Source of the DNA: CAVOOW01 sp963697675
GTDB lineage: Bacteria; Actinomycetota; Actinomycetes; JACCUZ01
DNA length: 64,000 nt
NCBI GenBank assembly: GCA_963697675.1
Contig: CAVOOW010000006.1
Coordinates: forward strand, 310,001 to 374,000
Reading direction: 5' to 3'
The notes under the pieces are model-generated. The model was not told the origin of the DNA. It made no database searches and saw nothing but the letters and a program-made list of their open reading frames with translations. Shown here in pieces: positions 45,643 through 54,662 of this stretch; the stretch's first letter is position 1; the number at the start of each line of letters is the position of its first letter. The position numbers and the translations under genes were made by a program.

Positions 45643-46563
45643 ATGATCACAACAACCGCTCTCACGAAGAGCTACGGCAACGCGCCGGTCGTACGTGACG
45701 TGTCACTGCACTGCGAACCGGGCACCATCACCGGCTTCCTCGGCCCCAACGGCGCGGGAAAGTCCACGACCCTGCGGATGATCGTCGGTCTCGCCCGACC
45801 CGATCACGGCACGTCGACCATCGACGGCCGACCGTTCGTCGAGCTGCCCAACCCGACCCGGGTGGTCGGAACGTTGCTCGACCCCTCCGCGATGCACGCC
45901 GGGACGCACCGGCCGCGCGACCCTGACGATCGCCGCACGAATGGCCGGCGTGTCGACCGACCGCGTGGAGCACCTGCTGGACCTCGTCGGGCTGACCGAC
46001 GCGGCCGACCGGCGGGTGGGCGGCTACTCCCTCGGGATGCGGCAGCGGCTCGGGATCGCGCAGACGCTCGTCGGCGAGCCGAAGGTGCTGATCCTGGACG
46101 AGCCGGCGAACGGACTGGACCCCGAGGGCATCGCCTGGATGCGCGGGCTGCTGCGCGACTTCGCCGACCGTGGCGGGACGGTGCTGCTGTCCAGCCACCT
46201 GCTCCACGAGGTGCAGGCCACCGTCGACCATCTCGTCGTCATCTCCCAGGGCGCGGTCGTCGCGTCCGGTCCGCTGGACGAGCTGCTCGCCAGCTCCAGC
46301 CTGCTGCTGCGCACGCCCGACCCGGAGGCCCTGGCACGCGCGCTCCGCGCGGCCCGGCATCGACTACCGGCCCGGCCCGGACCAGACGTTCACCGTGGAC
46401 GTCCAGGACGGTCGCGTCACCCCCGAGATGGTCGCCCGCGTCGCGCTCGAGCAGCAGGTGCTGCTCACCGAACTGCGCCAGTCCGACTCGGGCGGACTCG
46501 AACAGCTCTTCTTCTCACTCACCGCCGCAACGGCGGCACCACTCGCAGGAGGCAGCAGCATGA
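45643..46563 (+). CDS. ABC transporter ATPase (drug-exporter type), frame-broken
   Basis: Segments in three frames are MITTTALTKSYGNAPVVRDV, Walker A GFLGPNGAGKSTTLRMIVGL, signature YSLGMRQRLGIAQTLVG, Walker B VLILDEPANGLDPEGIAWMR, H-loop VLLSSHLLHEV and the C-terminal QTFTVDVQDGRVTPEMVARV. Frame changes lie near 45915, 46355 and close to the end. Together they make a standard DrrA-like ATPase of about 305 residues. It is followed by an ABC-2 permease with an ATGA overlap at 46560. Confidence 0.82.
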   Translation: MITTTALTKSYGNAPVVRDVSLHCEPGTITGFLGPNGAGKSTTLRMIVGLARPDHGTSTIDGRPFVELPNPTRVVGTLLDPSAMHAGTHRPRDPDDRRTNGRRVDRPRGAPAGPRRADRRGRPAGGRLLPRDAAAARDRADARRRAEGADPGRAGERTGPRGHRLDARAAARLRRPWRDGAAVQPPAPRGAGHRRPSRRHLPGRGRRVRSAGRAARQLQPAAAHARPGGPGTRAPRGPASTTGPARTRRSPWTSRTVASPPRWSPASRSSSRCCSPNCASPTRADSNSSSSHSPPQRRHHSQEAAA

Positions 46564-47353
46564 CCAGCACCACGATGACCCGTCCCGTCCGCCACGGCGC
46601 CGACTCGTCCGCGCGAGGCCGCCTTCGCCGGCATCCCGTTCAGCCGCCTGCTGCGCGTCGAGTGGGGCAAGGCGACCGACACCCGCGCCGCCCGCTGGCT
46701 GCTGGCCGCTGGTCGCGGCCTCGACGGTCGGGCTGATGCTGGCGCCGATGCTCTCGCCCTCGAGCATCGACCAGACCTACACGAGCTACCTCGGGTTCGC
46801 CGCCGTCGGCCTGAGCATCCTGCTGCCGGTGGTGTCGATCCTGACGCTGACCAGCGAGTGGAGCCAGCGCACCGTCCTCACCACGTTCACCCAGGAACCG
46901 CGACGCATCCGGGTCATCACCGCCAAGGTCACGGTCTCGCTGCTGCTGGGTGCTGGCGCGGCCGTGTTCGGCGGGCTGGTCACGGCCGCGGGTCTCGGCG
47001 TGGCTGCCGCCTCGGGCCGGACACTCGACGCCGAACCTCAACGCCGGCCTCCTCGTCGGCTACCTGCTGTACGTGCTCCTCAACGTCCTGACCGGAGTGG
47101 CGCTCGGGGCGCTGCTGCACAACTCGGCGGCCGCGATCGTCGCGTACTTCGCGCTGCCCATCGGCGTTCGCCCTGCTCGGCCGGGCATCGCACGCTGGTG
47201 GCCACTGGCTCGACTACACGACCACCTTCAACTGGGTGCTCAATGGTGAGTGGTCCGGTCACACGCCGCAGATCCTGGTCCACGGTGATCCTCTGGGTCG
47301 CGCTGCCGCTGGCCGCCGGACTCGTCCGGACCGTGCGGCGCGAGATCAACTAG
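46560..47353 (+). CDS. ABC-2 type transporter permease, frame-broken
   Basis: ATG 46560 begins MTSTTMTRPVRHGADSSA. The frame then shifts through AAFAGIPFSRLLRVEWGKAT, VAASTVGLMLAPMLSPSSID, VGLSILLPVVSILTLTSEWS, QRTVLTTFTQEPRRIRVITA, VGYLLYVLLNVLTGVALGAL, LDYTTTFNWVLNGEW and VALPLAAGLVRTVRREIN. At least four frame changes fall within 800 bases. The membrane segments fit an ABC-2 exporter subunit of about 265 residues partnering the ATPase. The cluster is probably a small-molecule exporter regulated by the adjacent NarL pair. Confidence 0.78.
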
Positions 47354-47450
47354 ACGGTATGAGTGAGGGCTGAGGCCTCGCTCGCAAGTGGTCGTGGGTT
47401 GCCGGGCAGGCTTGGGCCTGTCGGTAGAGCCACAGTTGCGGGAGGCCCCG
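47354..47450 (+). ncRNA. Structured leader of the IS110-type element, candidate bridge RNA part
   Basis: The 97 bases before the transposase contain two potential stem-loops: GAGTGAGG with CCTCGCTC, and CCGGGCAGGC with GGCCTGTCGG, both allowing G-U pairs. IS110-family elements encode a guide (bridge) RNA in a non-coding flank. The region is short for a full IS110-type leader, so the RNA may instead come from the longer downstream flank. Assignment is inference. Confidence 0.3.
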
Positions 47451-48538
47451 GTGATTCATGAGCGTACGAGTGTCGGTCTGGATGTGCACGCCCGGTCGGT
47501 GGTGGGGTGCGATCGACGGGGAGACCGGGGAGGTGCACCGGCGCCGGCTGACCCGGATCCGGTCGAGGTGTATCGGCTGGATGCGGTCGTTGCCGGGCCC
47601 GGTCGCGGTGGCCTATGAGGCCGGGCCGACCGGGTTCGGGCTGGCCCGGGACCTGACCGGCGGCCGGGGTTCGCTGCCTGGTCGCGGCGCCGTCGAAGCT
47701 GCAGCGGCCGCCGGGGACCGGGTCAAGACCGACGCCCGGGACGCGTTGCATCTGGCCAGGTTGCTGCGGTTGGGCGAGATCGTCGAGGTGCGGGTGCCGA
47801 CGCGTGGAGCAGGAAGCGGCCCGGGACCTGGTCCGGGCCCGGGAGGACGCCCGCGGCGATCTGATGCGGGCCCGGCATCGGTTGTCGAAGCTGCTGCTGC
47901 GGCACGGCATCGTCTACACCGGCGGGCAGCCCTGGACCGGCGCGCACGACACGTGGCTGCGGGCCCAGCGGTTCGACCTGAGCCCGGGCGCCGGCTGGCG
48001 TTCGACACCGGCTATGAGGCGGTGCTGTTCACCGCCGAGCCGGCGGGACCGGCTCGACCGGCGATCACCGACGATGGCCGCCGAACAGCGAGTTCACCGC
48101 CGGTGGTGCACCGGCTGTGCTGCCTGCGCGGGGTCTCGACGTTGACCGGGTTCGGGCTGGCGGTGGAGATCGGCGACTGGAACCGGTTCACCGGCTCCAC
48201 CATCGGCGCCTACCTCGGCCTGGTCCCGACGGAGTCGTCCTCGGGCGCGTCACGGTCCCAGGGCTCGATCACCAAGACCGGCAACAGCCACGCCCGCCGG
48301 CTGCTGGTCGAGGCCGCCTGGCACCACCGCAAGACCTACCGCAACCCCAGCGCGATCATGCGGGCCCGCTGGAACCAGGCCACCCGCGGCGGCCCGGGCC
48401 CGCGGCCATGAAGGCAACCAGCGGCTGCACCAGCGCTGGAGCACGTTCACCGACCGCAGGAAGAAGCCGGTGATCGCCAACGTCGCCATCGCCCGCGAGC
48501 TCGCCGGCTGGTGCTGGTCCCTGGCCACCCTGGAGTAG
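47451..48538 (+). CDS. IS110-family transposase, heavily frameshifted
   Basis: GTG 47451 follows GGAGG and reads VIHERTSVGLDVHARSVVG, the RuvC-like DEDD start. Later segments are VAYEAGPTGFGLARDLT, GDRVKTDARDALHLARLLRL, GEIVEVRVP and the C-terminal Tnp20 domain TGFGLAVEIGDWNRFTGSTI, GAYLGLVPTESSSGASRSQG, SITKTGNSHARRLLVEAAWH with the catalytic Ser region, ending SLATLE. At least four frame changes separate them, all with conserved flanks. IS110 transposases use an RNA guide. Whether this copy works depends on whether the shifts are real. Confidence 0.8.
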
Positions 48539-48773
48539 CCCGGACACCGTACACGAGCCCGGCCCTGGGTCAACCGGCGGTGCGATGCAGCGCGAGGAAC
48601 GACCCGCGGAACAGCTATGAGCAGCCGCCGACGCGCGGCCACGCTCGACCTCTAGACCAGCGGACACCGTTCCAGCCGAACAGCCCGTCCTGCGGTAACC
48701 AACCCGCGCATATCAGTCTGACCGCGCGTCGCCAAGACACGCCGACCACCGCAGCCGACACCGGCCGGACGGA

Positions 48774-48802
48774 GCGGCCTCCCCGAACCACTCGGAGGCC
48801 GC
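48774..48802. terminator. Perfect 9-bp hairpin downstream of the IS110-type transposase
   Basis: GCGGCCTCC (48774-48782) and GGAGGCCGC (48794-48802) pair perfectly around an 11-base loop. It is followed by TT but no T run. It may terminate transcription from the transposase or be part of the guide-RNA structure. Confidence 0.5.
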
Positions 48803-48810
48803 TTCACCAT

Positions 48811-48830
48811 GCCCCTTGACAAACAGGGGC
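48811..48830. repeat. Inverted repeat near the presumed right end of the IS110-type element
   Basis: GCCCCT (48811-48816) and AGGGGC (48825-48830) flank TTGACAAAC-like sequence. I recall similar CCCC-TTGACAAAC-GGGG motifs at the ends of actinobacterial IS110 elements. The TTGACA could also act as a -35 box for the following gene. Confidence 0.4.
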
Positions 48831-48929
48831 TACATATCAGCTGTCGACCATCATGATCTTCGTCTAGCATGTGCGGCGGCGGGCGCCGCGCCCAGCGACC
48901 GGCAGTGCCGAACGAACGTGGAGGTTGGC

Positions 48930-49482
48930 ATGGCCAAGCTGATCTATTCGGCGATCGGGTCGCTTGACGGCTACGTCGAGGACAAGCTAGGGCAATTTCG
49001 AGTGGGCCGCGCCTGACGAGCAGGTGCATGCGTTCGTCAACGAGCTCGAGCGACCGATCGGCACCTATCTCTACGGGCGGCGGATGTACGAGACGATGGT
49101 GTTCTGGGATTCCGCGACACCAGCGGCGATCAACCCGCGACGGCAGGACTCGCGCGGATCTGGCAGGCGGCTGAAAAGATCGTCTACTCCCGGACATTGA
49201 GACGGTGTCCAGCGCCGGACACGGATCGAGCGCGACTCGACCCGGCGGCGATCAGGCGGCTCAAGGAGAGCTCGGGAACAGCGGCATCAGCGTGGTGGCG
49301 CCGAGCTCGCCGGCCCGGCGATCGCCGCAGGACTGGTCGACGAATGCCACCTTGTCCTCGGCCCGATCGTCGTCGGTGGGGCAAGCGCGCGCTGCCGGAT
49401 GACGTCCGCGGCCGTTCAAGCTCTGGCCGAGCGTCGTTTCCGAAGCGGTGTCGTTGACCTGCACGACCGGGTGCGCAGCTAG
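48930..49482 (+). CDS. Dihydrofolate reductase-fold protein, heavily frameshifted
   Basis: ATG 48930 after GGAGG starts MAKLIYSAIGSLDGYVEDK. The next frames read FEWAAPDEQVHAFVNELERP, IGTYLYGRRMYETMVFWDSA, LARIWQAAEKIVYSRTL, ELAGPAIAAGLVDECHLVLG and RRFRSGVVDLHDRVRS to TAG 49480. These align segment by segment with the intact paralogue at 5068-5631. Four or more frame changes fall in 550 bases. It is convergent with the flavoprotein gene (five bases between stops). Confidence 0.78.
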
Positions 49483-49487
49483 CCGTT

Positions 49488-50865
49488 CTACGACATGCCC
49501 GGCAAGCTCGGCCATCCGGGCCATCCCCGGCCCGACGCTTGCGAAAGCGCTCCACGGCGGCGTCAGTTCAGCGGTGCCGACCATGTCCGGCGGGATGCGA
49601 GCCGGATTGAGCGGGACGCGGTCGGCCCACGCCTTGATGTCGGGGTGAGACGCGAACGACGTCGTCGCCCGAGTGCCCAGGACCTGCATCCGCGCCCAGT
49701 CGGCGGGCGTATTGGAATACGGCGAGGGCGGGCACAGCCTGTTCTTCTCCTCGTCGCCGTCGATGGTTGCCTCCACGTATCCGGCCATCGCGGCGCCGAA
49801 GCAGGGAAATCCGGCCCGGATCGGCTGCAGCGTGATCGCCCGCTCACCCCAGATCGGCACCAGCGGCCGGTACCGCCAGCCCGGATGCCGCGCAGTGCAC
49901 GATCACCGCGTCCTTCGCGATCGGCACCTCGCCCCGCCGAACACCAACCGGGTCGGCTCGACCTGCCGGATGTGCCCGAGCCGGACGACACCGTCGATCG
50001 TTCGCAAGCGGTCGAGCTCCCACCGCGCGAGCGTCGGAGTCTTCGCCATCGTGGGCGTCACGGATCGGTCGATGCGCAGCATCACCCCTGCGTCCTCCAG
50101 GCGGCAGAACATGTCGTCCGGCGACGCGGCCTCGGCCGCCGCTCGCATGGTGTCCGCCGCCATTCCGATGAAGACCGCCGGGTCGGCTGGATCACCGCGC
50201 GGTTGAGCATCCACGGATCACGGGGCCGCACCCAACAGATCGCGTCCGGATCAACCCCGTTGTCGAGCAGCCAGACGCACGCGTCGGTAGCGGTCTTCCC
50301 GCAACCGACGATCACGTACTGCGAAGGCGCTCCGCCGAGATTAACGAGGTCGTTGACGGCCACGACGTGCACGCCGTCCGCGATGCCGAACGGCGCTGGG
50401 GTGTCTGCCGGTATCTGAGGCGAGAGGTAGCGGGCGTCGACGATGCGGCGACTGCCGACGAACCTCGTACTGCTTTCCGGAGAGCCGCGACACGAACTGA
50501 CCCTCGCCGACGTAGTCACAGTTCGGGTAGAAGGACACTCGTCCGGACCCGAGCATCCGCTCGCGCAGCACGCGGTCGTAGTAGGCGCAGACCTCGGGCG
50601 CGGTCGCTCGCTCGTGCAAGCCGGCCTCGGGTCCGTCCTGCTGGACGCGCCCTCCGCCGAGCAGCGTCGACGCCACGCCGTAGAACGCCGACGCCTGATG
50701 GAGGCGGACGAAGGGGTACGCGTCCAGCCAATGTCCGCCGACACCATGCCGACGGTCCACCATGACGACGTTGACGTCTGCGTGGTCGATCAGCGCATCG
50801 GTGAACGCCATCCCCGCCGCGCCTGCGCCGACGACCAGATAGTCCGCTTCCAGGACCGTCGCCAC
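49488..50865 (-). CDS. FAD-dependent NAD(P)-binding protein (flavin monooxygenase-like), frameshifted
   Basis: The N-terminus has the dinucleotide-binding GxGxxG motif in YLVVGAGAAGMAFTDALIDH, then VGGHWLDAYPFVRLHQASAF, FYPNCDYVGEGQFVSRLSGK, PSQYVIVGCGKTATDACVWL as the second Rossmann motif and ICWVRPRDPWMLNRAVI. Later frames read RLEDAGVMLRIDRSVTPTMA and ITLQPIRAGFPCFGAAMAGY. At least three frame changes occur. The layout is like small FMO/lysine-monooxygenase-like proteins of about 455 residues. Function unknown. Confidence 0.78.
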
Positions 50866-50937
50866 GGAGTCATGCTGACCCCGCCGAGGAAGCGAGTCAA
50901 ACTCGCGCTCGGACCCGATGAGGCGTCACGAGGCGAC

Positions 50938-51648
50938 TCAGCCGCGGCGCAGTTGTTCCTCGTGACCGTCAACGAGTCGTTCGGCCAGCTCGCGTAGTTT
51001 CAGGTTGGCGCGTTGCGAGGCGTTGGACAGGATGGTGAACGCGGTTTCGCGATTGGTCTGTCGTTGCTCCATCAGCATGCCGATTGCGAGGCCGATGACG
51101 CGGCTGCCCTCCAGTGCCACCTCCAGCCCTTCGCGGGTGTGCCGCTCCTCTGCGTTGGACATGGCCAAGGCTGCGTGAGCCGCGAAGAGCGCCCCGATGG
51201 CGCGGTCGGAGTCGTCGAAGGCGCCGATCTGGCGTGAGTAGAGGTTCAGGGCACCCAGGGTGTCTTCCTGGACGAAGAGTCGGAAGCCGAGCATGCTGTG
51301 GATGCCCGTCTCGTGCGCCGCCCGGCCGGCGAATTGCGGCCAGCGAGACTCGTGTGCCAGATCCGCGGTCAGGAAGCTTTCGTGCTCGCGGATGGCGTCC
51401 AGACACGGTCCCTGTCCGGCTTCGTACTGGATGCGGTCGACAGCGCGTGCCGCCTCGTCGGTGGCGGCCGGGGTATCGATGCGCCCGCCGGGATAGACGA
51501 GCGAGATCGCAGCGGATTCACACGTCGGCATGTGCTGCACCGTCAGGTCGACGATCCGCTGCCAGGTCTCGGTCGGGCTGGACTCTTGTTGCAGCTGCCG
51601 GGCCACCGCGGCGAATTCTTCGGCGACCGCGTTTTCATCCGCTCCCAT
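50938..51648 (-). CDS. GAF and ANTAR domain-containing RNA-binding regulator
   Basis: The 236-residue protein has an N-terminal GAF sensor domain (WQRIVDLTVQHMPTCESAAI, GQGPCLDAIREHESFLTADL, AHETGIHSMLGFRLFVQEDT) and a C-terminal ANTAR domain (VIGLAIGMLMEQRQTNRETA, FTILSNASQRANLKLRELAE). ANTAR domains bind paired hexaloop hairpins in nascent RNA and prevent termination. No obvious cognate hairpin pair was found near the gene. Typical of actinobacteria and regulated by redox or small ligands. Confidence 0.92.
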   Translation of the reverse strand: MGADENAVAEEFAAVARQLQQESSPTETWQRIVDLTVQHMPTCESAAISLVYPGGRIDTPAATDEAARAVDRIQYEAGQGPCLDAIREHESFLTADLAHESRWPQFAGRAAHETGIHSMLGFRLFVQEDTLGALNLYSRQIGAFDDSDRAIGALFAAHAALAMSNAEERHTREGLEVALEGSRVIGLAIGMLMEQRQTNRETAFTILSNASQRANLKLRELAERLVDGHEEQLRRG

Positions 51649-51820
51649 GGCCGGCGAACCCCCGATCGTTCCCTGACCAGCAACGGGCTCCCAATTCTTG
51701 AGAGCGCCGTGAGGGACCCAATGCTAACCAAGCCCGGCGGAGGGCGGCAGTTTGCACCCCAGCGAGATGCATACCGGGTCGACGCCTGGGTAGTTGGCAT
51801 GCCGATCAAGGAGGTCAGTC

Positions 51821-52421
51821 ATGACGGTCACCGCAATCGTGATCTTGTCCATTCTCATCGTCTTGGCCCTGGTCGCTGCCGCAGCTGGTCGTGAACGCCA
51901 GGCGGCGCAACCGCAGTCTCGAACTGCAGGACAGGTTCGGGCCGGAATATGACCGCGCCGTCGAACGAGACGATCCCAGGGAGGCCGAGGCGCACTTGTC
52001 CGATGTCGCAAGACGTCGCGACGCAGTCGAGATTCGCGACCTGTCCGAGACAGATCGCGACGAGTTCAGCGAACGCTGGATCACGGTCCAGGCCGGCTTC
52101 GTCGATGACCCGGCCGGAGCTGCTCGCGACGCCGACCGCTTGATCGTCGAGGTGATGCGCAAGCGCGGCTACCCGGTCGACAACTTCGACACGAAGGTCG
52201 ACATGGTGTCCGCCGACCACCCAGAGGTCGTCGAGCAATACCGCGCAGCTCAGGCGATCACCGGCCAGCAGGATCGCAGTACCGAGGACGTCCGGCAGGC
52301 GTTCATGCACTACCGACTTCTGTTCGCCGCGCTGTTGGACGACGGCGCGCCTCGCCACCATGCAAGGCCGCAAGACGACGACCTCAGTGCGCACGACCGC
52401 GCTGACGCTTCGGGGTCCTGA
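51821..52421 (+). CDS. Single-pass membrane protein with conserved soluble domain, one frameshift
   Basis: ATG 51821 has a near-perfect AAGGAGGT site (51809-51816). A membrane helix (TAIVILSILIVLALVAAAA) is followed, after a one-base shift near 51880, by LVVNARRRNRSLELQDRFGP, EYDRAVERDDPREAEAHLSD, LSETDRDEFSERWITVQAGF and FDTKVDMVSADHPEVVEQYR. The soluble region is charged and helical. I recall this family in actinobacteria as hypothetical proteins of about 190 residues. It is the first gene of a plus-strand group ending with CYTH-CHAD. Confidence 0.72.
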
Positions 52422-52425
52422 GCCG

Positions 52426-52686
52426 ATGACCAAGAACCTGAGCAGCACCAAAGAACGCAAGAAGCTGAGCAGGAAATCCTTCGCCCTGCCCAACAAGCGG
52501 AAGTATCCGATTCCCGACAAGGCCCACGCGCGGAACGCACTCGCAAGAGTGGCACAGAACGGCACGCCCGCAGAGCAGAGGAAGGTCAAGGCGGCGGTGA
52601 AGAAGCGCTTCCCCAGCATCGGAAAGAGAAGACGAAGAAGAAGGCGGGCCGCAAGGCGGCAAGGCGACGGCAAGAAGACGGCGTAG
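52426..52686 (+). CDS. Small basic protein (DUF6582-like)
   Basis: The frame from ATG 52426, five bases after the preceding stop, encodes about 86 residues: TKERKKLSRKSFALPNKRKY, PIPDKAHARNALARVAQNGT and a Lys/Arg-rich tail. The KLSRKSFALP-KRKYPIPD-AHARNALAR pattern is the one I recall from a small family (DUF6582) in phages and actinobacteria. The Arg run near the end may mark another frame change into a Lys/Ala tail. Possibly nucleic-acid binding. Confidence 0.6.
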   Translation: MTKNLSSTKERKKLSRKSFALPNKRKYPIPDKAHARNALARVAQNGTPAEQRKVKAAVKKRFPSIGKRRRRRRRAARRQGDGKKTA

Positions 52687-52718
52687 CACGACAACAGGCA
52701 GGAGGTCCGAAGGTTGTC

Positions 52719-54255
52719 ATGTCTCGAGTTCGTGAAGTTGAGCGCAAGTTCGATCCTGGCCCCGGCGCCGATCTCCCGGATCTGGCAGAAGCCGTCAGCG
52801 CCGTTGCCGCCCAGAGCGACGCGGTCGAAAAGCAGTTGAACGCGACCTACTTCGACACGGCGGACCTACGTCTGGCTCGTCATCGGGTGACCCTGCGACG
52901 GCGGACCGGTGGCGACGACGCAGGCTGGCACCTGAAGTTTCCTGCCGGACCCGACGAGCGCACCGAAGTCCGGCGGCCGCTCGGACGCGCGACCCGAACC
53001 GTCCCGCGTGATCTCGTCGCAGAGGTGCATGCCCTGGTACGTGGACGACCGCTGGTACCGGTCGCGATCCTGCGCACCAGTCGGGTTGAGCGCCAGTTGA
53101 TGAGCGGAGAAGGCACTCCACTCGTGACGATGGTCGCCGATGATGTGCACGCCGAGAGGCTCACCGACGGCGCTGTCGAGGTCGCCAGCTGGCAGGAGGT
53201 GGAGGTCGAGTTGGCCGAGGGCGACCGGTCCGACCTGGACGCGGTGAGCGTGGCGCTGCAGAACGCCGGCCTGAACCCCGCTCGGACCAGTTCGAAGCTT
53301 GCCCGCGTGCTCGGCGACCTGACAGTCGCCCCGGAGCTCGGCGCGGACGACCAGAACAGCCACGCCCAACAGCACGACTGTCGGCACAGTGTTGCTCGCC
53401 CATCTGCGGCAGCAGGTGGATGAGCTGATGATGCGTGACCGAGGCGCTCGGACCGACCAGCCCGATGCCGTGCACAAGATGCGGGTGGCGACGCGCCGGC
53501 TGCGCAGCGCACTGGCCACCTACCGGCCGCTGCTGGACCGGGCGACGACCGACCCGATTCGGGAAGAGCTGAAATGGCTCGGACAAGTCCTCGGCCGACC
53601 ACGGGACGCCGAGGTACAACATCAACGACTGACCGACCTCGTGACCGCCCAACCGGACGACATCGTGCTAGGCCCAGTTCGGCGCCGCATCGACCTCGAG
53701 ATGCACAGCCGACACAGCGCCGCACACGCCGACCTGATCGCGGAACTCGACAGCGAACGCTACCTCGGCCTACTCGACTCGCTCGAGGACCTGCTCAGCC
53801 ACCCGCCGGTGACCAACCGTGCTGGCAAGCCGGCGGCTGGCCAACTGCCAGTTCTTGTCGGAAAGGCCACTCGACGCGTCGCCAGGGCCGCACGAGCAGT
53901 CGCGGACGCTCCGACAGACGCGGCGCGCGACCGTCAACTTCACGAGGTCCGCAAGAGCGCGAAACGAGCCAGGTATGCCGCCGAGTCCGCCATGTCGGTG
54001 TCCGGCAAACCCGCCAAACGACTGGCGAAACGGATGGAGGCCCTGCAGGAGCTGCTCGGCGAGCACCAGGACAGCGTCGCTTCGCGGACACTGCTGCGCG
54101 AACTCGGGGTGGTCGCCCACCTGGCCGGTGAGAACGGCTTCACCTTCGGACTGCTCCATCGCGAAGAAGGCGTCCGCGCGGACTGCGCCCGCCGTCAATA
54201 CGAGGCCACCCTTCGCAAAGCCACCACACCAAAGGTGCTGCGTTGGCTCCAGTGA
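52719..54255 (+). CDS. CYTH and CHAD domain protein, one frameshift between domains
   Basis: The first frame is a CYTH (triphosphate tunnel) domain: REVERKFDPGPGADLPDLAE, NATYFDTADLRLARHRVTLR, GWHLKFPAGPDERTEVRRPL, ASWQEVEVELAEGD. After a shift near 53380 the other frame gives CHAD: VHKMRVATRRLRSALATYRP, QVLGRPRDAEVQHQRLTDLV and LHEVRKSAKRARYAAESAMS with the His and Arg/Lys repeats that bind polyphosphate. As one protein of about 510 residues it would bind and perhaps hydrolyse polyphosphate, like actinobacterial CYTH-CHAD proteins. Confidence 0.88.
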
Positions 54256-54285
54256 CACGCGGGACCGGCTGGCAGCCCCGGCTGC

Positions 54286-54576
54286 CTAGCGGTGGATTTG
54301 GCGGATGGAGTCGTCGAGGCGGCAAATCTTGATCAGGCGCTGAACCGGGTCGCTCGCGTGGATCACCGTCACAGTGCCGGCCTTCGATCGTGCGCCCTTG
54401 AGCAGCCCACCGAGCAACTCGATTCCCTCACTGCCACAGAAGGAGACCTCCGACATGTCCACGACGGCATCTACCGATCGGGACTCGACGTATGCCTGAA
54501 CCACGGAACTCAGCTCGGCCGATCTGGTCAGGTCGATCTCACCGACCAGTGTGACCAGCTCGCAGTCGTGCGCCAT
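54286..54576 (-). CDS. STAS-domain anti-sigma factor antagonist-like protein
   Basis: From ATG 54576, after TGGAGG, the 96-residue protein reads CELVTLVGEIDLTRSAELSS, VDAVVDMSEVSFCGSEGIEL with the candidate phospho-acceptor Ser, and DPVQRLIKICRLDDSIRQIH. This is a stand-alone STAS domain like RsbV/SpoIIAA. It would be phosphorylated by an anti-sigma kinase and release a sigma factor, but no kinase is nearby. The upstream methionine would extend it into a frame with no similarity. Confidence 0.82.
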   Translation of the reverse strand: MAHDCELVTLVGEIDLTRSAELSSVVQAYVESRSVDAVVDMSEVSFCGSEGIELLGGLLKGARSKAGTVTVIHASDPVQRLIKICRLDDSIRQIHR

Positions 54577-54662
54577 CGGGCCTCCAGGTATGGGGAAGCG
54601 CCACTTGCATCTTCGCTCGGCCCGGATCGAGGAGCAAGACCCGCCGCACAGATCGTGAGAGA

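Larger units (their letters stand above)
48539..48835 (+). ncRNA. IS110-type downstream non-coding flank, candidate guide RNA region
   Basis: About 300 bases follow the transposase stop with no recognisable gene. The stretch contains a strong hairpin (48774-48802) and then GCCCCTTGACAAACAGGGGC at 48811-48830, an end-like inverted repeat. IS1111-type members carry their guide RNA downstream of the transposase, which would fit this layout. The element right end is probably near 48811-48835. Transcription and the RNA fold are not shown by sequence alone. Confidence 0.3.
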
